NCBI RefSeq assembly: GCF_000313135.1
Contig: NW_004457486.1
Coordinates: 162,299-188,117 of the forward strand
Reading direction: 5' to 3'
Length of the DNA stretch: 25,819 nucleotides
Source: Acanthamoeba castellanii str. Neff
Lineage: Eukaryota > Discosea > Longamoebia > Acanthamoebidae
Below the pieces are notes generated by a model. That model ran no database searches. It was not told the origin of the DNA and was given only the letters and a program-made list of their open reading frames with translations. This document shows, one piece after another, positions 16,633-25,819 of this stretch. Position 1 is the stretch's first letter. The number at the start of each line of letters is the position of its first letter. Both the position numbers and the translations under genes were made by a program.

Positions 16633-18372
16633 ATGCGACAAGCCGTGCTCTCTCCTGCAGTTTCCTGCACTCGCACTGTCGTGCAGCCTCTCGTGCCGCG
16701 CTCATCTACACTCCGATTTCTCTCCTCTTCATCACTATCTTCATCTTCTTCCACCGATTTCGTGGCTCCCTCGCGCATGCGGGGCGTGCGGCTGGCGTCG
16801 TTTGGCGAGGGCGACCCGCACTCGCGGCTCGAGGTGCGCGACGACCTGCTCGTGCCGCCGCTCAACCCGTCGACCAACGACGTCCTGGTGCGGGTCGAAG
16901 CCACCAGCGTCAACCCGATCGACCTGGCCATGCGCAAGGGCTACGCCCGCAAGATCCTCTTCCGCGCCCGCGCCAAGGAGAGTCCCATGACCCTCGGCTT
17001 CGACTGCGTTGGTGCGTTCCTGCCATGCCCTCACCAACCGCACACGCACGCGTGCAAACCGCACACGCACCACCGCACACGCACACGCACTCACAGGATG
17101 GTGATGCAGGCACGGTAGTGCAGACGGGCAAGAGTGCGTGGAGCTTCAAGGTGGGCGATCGCGTGTGGGGCTCCACGTCGCTCTTCCGGGATGGCTGCAA
17201 TGCCGAGTACGTCCTCGTTGAAGAGGTGCGGCAGAATAATGTTAATGTAATAATAAATAGATAAATAGATAAATAGGTAAATGTAAAAATAAACAAATAC
17301 TAATGGCTGCTCTCACCACGGTTGCGAACAGCCGGCGCTTGCCCAGGCGCCCGCCAATCTGACCTCGGTCAAGGCCGCCGCGCTGCCCACCGCGGCTGTC
17401 GCAGCCTGGAAGGTATGCCACGCCCCTCGGGTGTGACTGCTCAGCACGTGTAAGCCATAACTCCCTCCTTTCGACGCACACGCGCATGACACACGACACG
17501 CAGGCCCTTGTCGAGTCTGGTCAGCTTGGCCCAGTCGGTTCTCCGTCCCCGCTCAACCCCAGTGCTACGGTGCGCCTTAGCGCTTCCTCTCACACGACTT
17601 GTTTCTATTTTCTGGCCTCACCCATTTCTCCCGAACGTGGGCGTGTCGTGTGTAGACGGACAGGCAACGTGTGTTCATCAACGGCGACAGCGACGGGGTC
17701 GGAGTGATCGCTCTTCAGCTGCTCAAGCACTACGGCCACCACGCCAGCGCCGTCTGCTCGGCGCCCAACGTGCCCAAGTTCACCCAACTCATCGACGCCG
17801 GCGGCGGTGAGGTGATCGACCACACGCGCGAACCCGACTGGGCGGCGCGCCTGGCCGGTGAGGGCAAGGAGTACGACGTCCTGCTGGACACCGTGGGCAC
17901 CGACGAGGCCGAGGCCCAGTGCGTCAAGCTCCTCAAGCGCGGGGGCAAGTACCTCTCCCTGCGCCCTCTGGTCCTCGATCTGATCCACGAACACGGACCC
18001 TTCATGGTGCGTCGCGTGTGCGTGTGCGTGTGTCGCTGTTCGTGTCGTGTCGTGCGACTGACAGAACGACACACGACACACACAACACAGGGTGCGATGA
18101 AAGGCTGGTGGAGCATCGTGAAGAAGCAGGTGGAGATGAAGAAGGAGAAGGATGTGCTCGTCAACTACGTCACCTGCGGCCCCGACGGCAAGGTGCTGGA
18201 GCAGGTGCGCCGGCTCGTCGAGGAGGGCGTCATCCGACCCGACGTCGACCGCGTGTTCGACGACCTCGCCCAGCTGCCCGAGGCCCACGCGCTGCTCGAG
18301 CGCGGCGAGGCCCGCGGCAAGGTCGTCATCAAGGTCCAGGACCCGCTTACCGCCGCCGCGGCCGCCCACTGA
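16633..18372 (+). CDS. Mitochondrial zinc-independent quinone oxidoreductase, RTN4IP1-like (MDR family)
   Basis: Six exons: 16633-17011, 17110-17225, 17332-17412, 17504-17569, 17656-18006 and 18091-18372, 424 residues. Medium-chain reductases of this branch reduce quinones or related enones with NADPH. The N-terminus (MRQAVLSPAVSCTRTVVQ, then Arg/Ser-rich, no acids) looks like a mitochondrial presequence, as in RTN4IP1. The GroES-like part shows VLVRVEATSVNPIDLAMRKG, the strand GFDCVGTVVQ and SFKVGDRVWG. The Rossmann part shows VFINGDSDGVGVIALQLLKH (loop GDSDGVG in place of the usual GASGGVG), then DVLLDTVG and LLKRGGKYLSL. The C-terminal part ends VVIKVQDP. No zinc-binding Cys/His set is visible. 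The family usually has about 390-400 residues, so length fits. The last intron (18007-18090) can fold on itself. It converges on the PH-TIPE gene, stops 114 bases apart. Confidence 0.88.
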
Positions 18373-18486
18373 GACCACCACCACCGCACACGTGTGCGCT
18401 TTGCGTTTTGAACAATTTGGAGAATGCCAAGTATACAATGCAGTGTGTGCGGTGGTGAGTGTGCGGTTGTTTGGGGATGTGGGGCA

Positions 18487-20217
18487 TCAGCTCCCCTCGG
18501 CGTAGTAGAAGAACTGGGAGTAGTGCTTGGCCGCGCTCTCGAGGTTGAACAGCTCGTCGTCGAGCAGGGGATCGAGCAGGATCCTGGTCACCACGTCCGG
18601 GTCCGTCACGTACGAAATGACCTGCGTGTCCCCCACTCGACTGTGAGCAGACTGCCAAATAGAAATTATATAATAAAATAAAGAACAATAAAATAAAGAA
18701 CAATAAAATAAATAAAAAAAGAAAAAGAGGGGCTAACCTCATCTATCCTCTCGATGTTGCGGGGCTTCATGTGGGAGGCGAGCAGCCCCTTGAGACCTTC
18801 GCCGGCTTCGGCAACGAACTGGCGCACCTCGCCCAGCTTCTCCCGTAGCACGTCAAAGTTGATGTCCGCTTGGTTGTCCTGCGCGCGGCGCACATCAACA
18901 CAACACACAATCCGGGTGAGCGACACGCGCGCGCGATCACGGCCGCACACACGCGAGGCACGCAAACAAAGGGGAAGAAATCAGAGGGAACGTACCCGCT
19001 TGACGTGGACCTGGAACCGAATCTTGGAGAAGAGCACGAGCGCCTTACGGAAGGGGTTGTCCATCACTGCAACCATCCACAGGTGAGCAAATGATACGAA
19101 ATAAAATAAGAAAATAAGAAAACAATTTGCTTAAAAAGGTGGCGCACCGGCCAGGTCCTCGATACGGAGCTTCTTATCGGACACGAGGAAATACATCTTG
19201 ACACCGATCCTGTAGATGTTGTCCTCGATCCGATCTGGTAATTAGAGCAGAACACACGACACACGACACGACACACACGGCGTAAGGTTGGGTGTGTTGG
19301 CGCCATGCGCCCGCGCGTACGGGCAAAGCACACGCTCACGCACGCACCGGCTTTCTTCGACGATTTGGATTCCATCTGGATGATCGCCTTCAGCGCCGCG
19401 ATCAGCTCGGTTATCTCTTTCGGGAGCTTGTTGCGGATTGCCCGCTTGCCTGAAAGTGAAAGTCTCAGCCAAACCGCACCAGAGCCCCACTTAGTGCGTG
19501 TGTCGTGTGTGTCGTGTCGTGTGTTTGTGCGTGAATGTACCGAGGGGCGAGGAGGCGGCCTTGCCGGCCAGGTTCTTGGTGGTGCGTCGGGTGAGGCGTT
19601 GGAAACGGCCCTGGGCCTTCTCCTTGGACAGAGGAGGCCGCGGCTCCTTCCCCTGGTTGGCCTCCAGCGCCGTCACCCACGCCCGGTAGTCGGCCTCGTC
19701 TGTTGTGTTGTGTTGTGTAGACCACTCAGCACAAGCGACGGTTGTTCCTGCGTGGCGTGCGTGTGCGGTGCGTGTGTGGAGAGAACCTTCGGCGATGAAG
19801 AGAAAGTCGAGTTTGTCGTTGGCGAGCTGGAAGCAGAACTGTTCGCCTTCGCCGTCCTCAGGCTGCGGTGTGAAGGTCATCTCGCCCAGCTTGATCGTTC
19901 CACTCGGCTCTGAGGACTGGCAGCAAATATAAATAAATAAATAAATAAATAAATAGATAATTAAATAGAGACAGTCGTGCAAAATTAATAATAAAGGAGC
20001 AAGGAAGGAGAGGAGAGAAAGCAAGAGGCGCGGGGGGTGATAATACCTCGGCTTGTTTGTAATAGTACAGGGCGCCACCAAGAAGATTGAAGTAGAACTC
20101 CTTGGGCTTTTTGCGCTGGACCTTCTTGCCCTTTTTGTCCGCTTTCCCCATGCACAGCCCCAGCACGCCCTCTTGGTCCACCTCGCCTCTGCTGCTCTCT
20201 TCCTCCTCCTGCCGCAT
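18487..20217 (-). CDS. PH domain fused to a TNFAIP8/TIPE-like domain
   Basis: Eight exons: 20217-20047, 19916-19787, 19699-19541, 19449-19348, 19234-19148, 19066-18996, 18878-18738 and 18621-18487, all joining in phase to 331 residues. Residues about 17-120 form a pleckstrin homology domain: EGVLGLCMG, a Lys/Arg-rich first loop (KADKKGKKVQRKKPK), EFYFNLLGGALYYYK, then FCFQLANDKLDFLFIAE and the final helix with its invariant Trp (YRAWVTALE). Such domains bind phosphoinositides or acidic membranes. A short basic linker leads to an all-helical region (about 155-331) with NKLPKEITELIAALKAI, RIGVKMYFLV, FRKALVLFSKI, INFDVLREKLGEVRQFV and MKPRNIERIDEVISYV. Its spacing matches the TNFAIP8 (TIPE) fold, a family that carries phosphoinositides. 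Together they suggest lipid-dependent signalling at a membrane. The TIPE call rests on remembered family pattern. Confidence 0.8.
19923..19955. repeat. (AAAT)n tract in intron
   Basis: About seven AAAT units inside the 20046-19917 intron of the PH-TIPE gene. On the coding strand they read ATTT, just upstream of the acceptor GCTGCCAG. Confidence 0.9.
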
Positions 20218-20679
20218 CTCTGCCCCCTTTGTTGCTTTCGTTTTGTGCGAACTGGCAAAAATCAGGGCTCTCCAGCCAACCAACCAACACCCGCCCTGGA
20301 ACTCAAGCTATGTTGTGGAGCTGTCAATGTTGTAGAGGTTTGAGAGATTGTTACCTGAAAGGCTTGTGTCTCCTTCCTTTCCAGGGTTGAGGTCTTGCCA
20401 TGCAAGGAGAGCCTTTGTGATGCCACTTGATGGCCCGATTGGGCAGGATATGAACAGGGAAATGACAGGGAAAAAGTTGTCGACAAAAGATGAAAGAGAA
20501 AAGGGGAAGAAAATCAAAATTGGCGAACACAGGCAACCGTGCGCACCCATTTCATACATCAGCACCGCTACCCGGAGAGGGAGAACCAAAGTCACCTCGC
20601 GCAGGGCATTTGTTGTATTGTATCAAGCTCCCTCTCTACAAATCTATCTCCCGTCTATTATTTATTTTATTGGTAAAAG
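20218..20679. other. Divergent promoter region, PH-TIPE / xanthine dehydrogenase
   Basis: About 460 bases between two divergent ATGs. The minus-strand frame of PH-TIPE stays open for some codons upstream of its ATG, but without another ATG. Positions 20630-20679 are AT-rich just before the xanthine dehydrogenase start. No other gene or RNA was seen. Confidence 0.55.
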
Positions 20680-21915
20680 ATGATGCTTAGACACGGCCGG
20701 CGCTTGCCATCTTCATCATCGAGAGCTGCGCTTCTTGCGCGTAATCATGTTGCCTCTTCATCGACTTCGCTGCAACGGAATGGGGCTTCGAGCGTGATGA
20801 CGCGCCGCTCGAATGCGAGCACTACACCCTCCAAGCCGACGCAAATGTCGGCAGCTGCGGCCGAAGAGATGCTGAAGACTGCCCGCGTTCCCACGTCTGC
20901 ACCGTCTTCGGCACCCTCGGGTCTCCCGTCGGCATCTCAGAGCGCATTGAAGGAGACGCGACACGAGGTGGTCTTCTACATCAACGGCAAACGGCATGCG
21001 CCCAAATCAGTGGAGCCCGATCTCACCCTTATCGACTACCTGCGCGACCAAGGCCTTACCGGCACCAAGCTGGCCTGTGGTGAAGGTAAACTTGCCCGGT
21101 CGTGTAGCACAGCATTTTTCTCCGATTATTGAAATTTACGTTTGATATTATATTTATCATCTTTATTCTTTTCTTTGCCGCGATTCGAGCAAATTGATTT
21201 ATAATCTTGTTACACTATGGTGCAGGTGGTTGCGGAGCCTGCACAGTGACAGTGGCGCACTGGGACCAAGAGCGGGGCGAGGTGGTGCACCGCGCGCTAA
21301 ACTCGTGCCTGGTGCCGGTCTGCTTCGTCGATGGCATGGAGGTCACGACCGTCGAGGGTCTCGGCTCCACCCGCTCCGGCAAGCTGCACCCCGTGCAGGA
21401 CAAGATGGCCAATCTCTTCGGCTCCCAATGGTACTATGACCACCCTCTTCTTGAAACATTCCTTTACATTCCTTCCACCCGTGCACGTGACTTCTGCACT
21501 CGAGCCTCTCTTGGAAACTCACGCACGCACGCGTTTGCCTCTTCCACTCCAATCAATCACACCACAGCGGCTTCTGCACGCCCGGCTTCGTGATGTCGAT
21601 CCACAGCGCGCTGCAGAAGTTCCCCGCCCCTTCGCTCCACCAGCTCGAGAAGTCGATCGACGGCAACCTGTGCCGCTGCACGGGCTACCGGCCCATTGTC
21701 GACGCCCTCCGGTACGCTGCATGCGCCCAACCCACCTTATTCAAGTGTTGTATTAATTGACCACCACCTTCTCTGTGTCGACAGTTCGCTGGAGAAGGAG
21801 TACAAGGGAAAGCAGTCTGAGACGCTGAAAAAGCTGCACCACTTCCCCCAGGAGCTGATCGAGCGGTCCACCCATCCCCTTGCGGTATACAATCTAGCAC
21901 TGCGCGCATCTATAC

Positions 21916-21952
<37 letters not shown>

Positions 21953-24900
21953 CACACACACGACATGCAGGAACACAAAATCATTTAAAGTCGCCATGTG
22001 GTGCATAGATCACGGGTACTCGGGCGGCCTGGTTCCGTCCCACGACCCTGGAGCACCTGCTCGAGCTCAAGGCGACCCACCACCACGCCAAGATCGTGGT
22101 CGGCAATACCGAGATCGGTATCGAGCAGCGATTTGGCCGCAAGCACTACCCGATCCTCATCTCGGCGGCCCACATTCCCGAGCTCAACCAGGTCGCCTTC
22201 CTCGACGGCGGCGTGGAAGTGGGCTCGGCCGTCCCGCTTACCACCCTGTGGGAGTCCCTCGAGCACACCAACACCTATCTGAGCAAGAACGACCAGGGCA
22301 AGGACGCCTTCAAGCCAGGAGGTGCCTTGCGCCCAGCTCGCCCCTCTTTTCTCCATCGCTTCTTCCGTTGCTGCTGCTTGGCTGCTGACCTTTCGCTTGA
22401 TTTGCAGTTTGGCGGCGATCACGGAGCAGCTGCAGTGGTTCTCGGGCACGTCGATCAGGAACGGCGCGTGCCTGGGCGGCAACATCGTGACGGCCTCGCC
22501 CATCTCCGATCTCAACCCGGTCTTTGTCGCGCTCAACGCCCAGTTCCGGCTCAAGTCCATGGAGCGCGGCGAGCGCGTCGTCAACGCGAGCGACTTCTTC
22601 CAGCCGGGCTATCGCAAGGTCGACCTGCACCACGACGAGGTGCTCACCTCGGTCGTGATCCCGTACAGCCACGAGAACCAGTACGTCGAGGCCTACAAGC
22701 AGGCGCGTCGTCGCGAAGACGACATTGCCATCGTCAACGCCGGCTTCAACGTCGCCCTCGATGATTCGGTACTTACTGGGTCTTATTATTTTTTAAAAAT
22801 GTTGTATCTGATTTATTTATTAGATCATTGTAATGTATTTGCATTCATTGCTAATAATTGTGCAGGGAAGAGTGACGTCGGCGCGGTTGGCCTTTGGCGG
22901 CCTGGCGCCGTTCACGCTGCAGGCCAAGGAGACGCAGGCGTTCCTGGTGGGCAAGCAGTGGAATCAGGACACCTTCGAAAATGCCGTGGACGTGCTGCGG
23001 AAGGAGGTCACCCTCAAGGAGGGCACTCCCGGCGGCATGGAGAAGTACCGCACCACCCTCGCGCTCAGCTTCTTCTTCAAGTACTACCTCGCTGTCGCCC
23101 AGAAGATGGTATGCGCTCCGCTCCCCCCTCCCCAGAGAGCCTTGTGGCGCTCACGGCACGTGGCCCTCCCCAACCCTCGCAGAAAAACGGCCCAGTTATC
23201 CCGCCGTCGTACCTGTCGGCTCTGTGGCCGCTCACCGCTGAGTCCCCCAAGGGCAAGCAAGTGTTTGCTGGAAGCGATCAGCCCGTCGTGGGTGCGTCTC
23301 TCGCTCCGCGTGCCGGGTGTGTGTGTCGTGTCGTGCTTTTGATCGATCAACTCACTCGCGCTGGTGGTTGTGTTGCCCTCAGGACAATCGATCGTTCACG
23401 CGTCCGCTGAGCGTCAGGTCACGGGCGAGGCCGTCTACATCGACGACATGCCCAGGCTGCAGGGCGAGCTGAACGGCTCGCTGGTCGTCAGCCAGCGGCC
23501 GCACGCCAAGCTCAGGAAGGTCGACGCCTCCAAGGCCCTGCAGGTGCCCGGCGTCATTGGATTTTTCAGCCACAAGGACATCCCCGGCGAGAAAATCATT
23601 GGCGACATCGTGCACGATGAGGAGGTCTTTGCCAGCGAAGTCGTAGAGACCGTCGGCCAGCCCATCGGTACCCCGCCCTGCCGTGGTGGTACGTGGTGGT
23701 GTGATTGAGACTGACCGTGTTGTAATTGTTCATGGCAGGCATCATCGTTGCCGAGGATGAGGTGACCGCCAAGCACGCCGCGCACCTCGTCGAGGTGGAG
23801 TACGAGGACCTGGAGCCTATCTTCTCCATCGAGGACGCCGTGGCCAAGCAGAGCTTCTTCCCGCTCGAAAAGAAGGTGCGTCACGTTCTGCCTGTCGACT
23901 GCATTGAACGGCACCTCGTTGGCCTTACTACTGGTGGTTGACCCGATTGTCGTGTGTATCTCCAGATTGAAAAGGGCAACGTGGCCAAGGGACTGGCTGA
24001 GTCCAAGAATGTTGTTGAGGGCCGCGTGCGCATCGGTATATTTGTTTCTCTAATTCTTTTCTCGCTCAAGCTCTCGCACACACGCTCCACAGACTCGCTC
24101 ACACGCTGAATTGAATTTCTATTCAGGTGGCCAGGAGCATTTCTACTTTGAGCCGCAGATCACCATCGCGCAGCCATTGGACACGGAGATGGTGCTCTAT
24201 GCTTCGACGCAGAACGCCAACAAGACCCAGAAGCACGCGGCCGCCGTCCTGGACATGCCCGAGAACAAGGTCTCCTGCTCCCTCCGACGGATCGGCGGCG
24301 GCTTCGGCGGCAAGGTACATTTATTTATTTATTATTTATTTATTGTGAATTTATTGTCAACCATTTTTGCTGATTGTTTAATCAATTAATTACTTATATT
24401 TTTTTTACAAAAGGAATCGTCGAACATTATCTACTCGTGCTGCGCGGCGGTGGCGGCGCACCACCTTAACCGGCCGGTGCGACTGCTGCTGGGCCGCGAT
24501 GAGGACATGGAGTGGACCGGCAAGAGGCATCCCTTCGAGGGCACCTACAAGGCCGGCTACGACAACGAGGGCAACATCACCGCCGTCGATGTCCAGGTAC
24601 GACGACGACGACGACGACTACTACTACACTACACCTGCTATGCTCCTACTGCCACCACTTCAGCGTCAGAGGCCCACTGCTAACGATGTCTCTTCCATTT
24701 TCAGTTGTACAACAACGGTGGCTACTCGCACGATCTGTCGTGGCCTGTTCTGGAGCGCGCCCTGTTCCATTCGGACAACGTCTACAACGTGCCCCACTTC
24801 CGGGTCAAGGGTACGCCGCCCCATATTTTTCTATTATTATTAATATGAATATTAAAATGAATTTTCATTGTATGTTGCTAATCAACATTGTTCTTGCCTG

Positions 24901-25819
24901 GTGAAGGTCGCGTGTGCAAGACCAACCTGCCGTCGAACACCGCCTTCCGAGGGTTCGGTGGTCCCCAGGGCATGATCGTCACCGAGGCCTGGGTCGAACA
25001 CATCGCCCACCAGCTCAGTGCGTTTTCCCTCCTCCCCCCGCTCGACTAGACTCTAGGCCTGACACGAAGCCCTTCGCTGCTGCTTTTGGCAGAGATGGAG
25101 CCGGAGGACGTGCGTAAGAAGAATATGTATCTGTACGAGGACAAGACCCACTTCGGGCAGCCGATCAACCTCAAGCTGCACGAGCTGTGGGACCAGTGCG
25201 AGGCCCAGAGCGACCTGCGCCAGCGCAAGAAGGCCATCGCCGAGTTCAACCGGGAGAACCGATTCCGCAAGCGCGGCATCTCCATGATTCCCACCAAGTT
25301 CGGCATCTCCTTCACCTTCACCCCGCTCAACCAGGGCTCGTCGCTCGTAAACGTCTACACCGACGGCACCGTACTCATCACCCACGGTACGTGCTCCCTC
25401 CCTGCAGCTTCGCTCTTGTTCGCCACTGGTTGGCTCAACTTTTATTCCTTTTTTGCGACTTTCTTCTTCAGGTGGTGTTGAGATGGGCCAGGGCCTGCAC
25501 ACCAAGGTCATGCAGGTTGCTGCCAACGCCCTTGGCGTAGGCATGAAGGTGCGTGCTCCACGCTTGTCGTGTGTGTGTGTGTGTCGTGTGTCGTGTGTCG
25601 TGTGTGTCGAGTGTGTGTGTCGTGTGTGATTCATTAGGGGTTTTCTCTCGCGTCTCAGGATGTGCATGTGTCGGAGACAGCGACGGACAAGATCCCCAAC
25701 GCCTCCGCGACGGCTGCCTCGCAGGGAACTGACCTCTACTGCATGGCCACCTTCAACGCCTGCGAGATCGTGCCGTCCCCCCCCACCAGCCCCTCTCTAC
25801 CCTGAAGCACGTCGCCTGA
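20680..25819 (+). CDS. Xanthine dehydrogenase (molybdenum hydroxylase), N-terminally extended, 3' end outside window
   Basis: Exons: 20680-21085, 21226-21430, 21568-21711, 21785-21884, 22009 to about 22321, 22408-22768, 22866-23108, 23183-23291, 23383-23667, 23739-23875, 23966-24035, 24127-24314, 24414-24596, 24705-24810, 24907-25017, 25093-25386, 25472-25548 and 25659 onward. The enzyme oxidises hypoxanthine to xanthine and urate. Visible are the first [2Fe-2S] site (LACGEGGCGAC), the second ([11 protein letters not shown] with [10 protein letters not shown]), the FAD domain ([27 protein letters not shown]) and the molybdopterin domain ([41 protein letters not shown]). The Glu after GGFGGK and the Arg in AFRGFG are the substrate-binding pair of xanthine dehydrogenase, unlike aldehyde oxidase. 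About 90 residues precede the usual start, beginning [19 protein letters not shown], like a targeting presequence. The final portion with the catalytic Glu is not in the window. The donor of exon 5 is not canonical. Confidence 0.93.
21915..21962. repeat. CA microsatellite in intron
   Basis: (CA)n run with one interruption (CAAAAC) inside the 21885-22008 intron of the xanthine dehydrogenase gene. It is followed by AT-rich sequence and the acceptor GTGCATAG. Confidence 0.9.
25565..25632. repeat. GT/GTGTCGTG repeat in intron
   Basis: Alternating GTGTCGTGT and (GT)n units filling the 25549-25658 intron of the xanthine dehydrogenase gene. It is the same unit as the array in the leftmost gene, but here in the opposite genomic orientation relative to the plus strand. 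Confidence 0.85.

Overview
The window looks like nuclear DNA of an amoebozoan, most probably Acanthamoeba or a close relative. The reasons are GC-rich exons with strong third-position G/C bias, dense short spliceosomal introns (about 70-200 nt, mostly GT-AG), AT-rich intergenic gaps, many CA/GT and CACACGAC microsatellites inside introns, and intron-free tRNA genes with eukaryotic A/B boxes and T-run terminators. No bacterial operon logic, CRISPR array or intact mobile element is present. I rebuilt exon structures by hand from reading-frame continuity, splice-site phase and conserved family motifs, so exon edges are predictions.

Layout, left to right. 48-754 (-): N-terminal part of an unknown type II membrane protein, running off the left edge. 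755-1900: gene-poor, with a possible decayed retroelement tail. 1902-2849 (+): NmrA-family NAD(P)-binding protein. 2974-4480 (-): SIRT6/7-type sirtuin (first exon unresolved). 4799-5785 (+): cysteine-rich single-pass membrane protein. 5970-6450 (-): small secreted Gly/Pro-rich protein. 6757-7624 (-): GPI-anchored-type surface glycoprotein. 7935-8006 and 8150-8221 (+): tRNA-Glu(CTC) and tRNA-Val(AAC). 8203-9081 (-): dual-specificity phosphatase whose 3' end overlaps the tRNA-Val gene. 9209-13731 (-): 1247-residue protein carrying the RFX-family C-terminal (extended dimerisation) region but no visible RFX DNA-binding domain. 14858-15853 (+): Ser/Thr-rich protein of unknown function. 16633-18372 (+): RTN4IP1-like mitochondrial quinone oxidoreductase. 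18487-20217 (-): PH domain fused to a TNFAIP8/TIPE-like domain. 20680-25819 (+): xanthine dehydrogenase in at least 18 exons, N-terminally extended and cut by the right edge before its last domain.

The genes do not form one pathway. They mix signalling (phosphatase, PH-TIPE), chromatin or transcription (sirtuin, RFX-like), redox and purine metabolism (NmrA, RTN4IP1-like, xanthine dehydrogenase) and cell-surface proteins. Divergent pairs with possible shared promoters are sirtuin/4799 gene, RFX-like/14858 gene and PH-TIPE/xanthine dehydrogenase. Convergent pairs with short gaps are NmrA/sirtuin and RTN4IP1-like/PH-TIPE. The items most worth a second look are the RFX-like protein without a winged helix, the PH-TIPE fusion, two GC-AG introns, the tRNA-Val/phosphatase antisense overlap with an odd T-loop, and the N-terminal extension of xanthine dehydrogenase.
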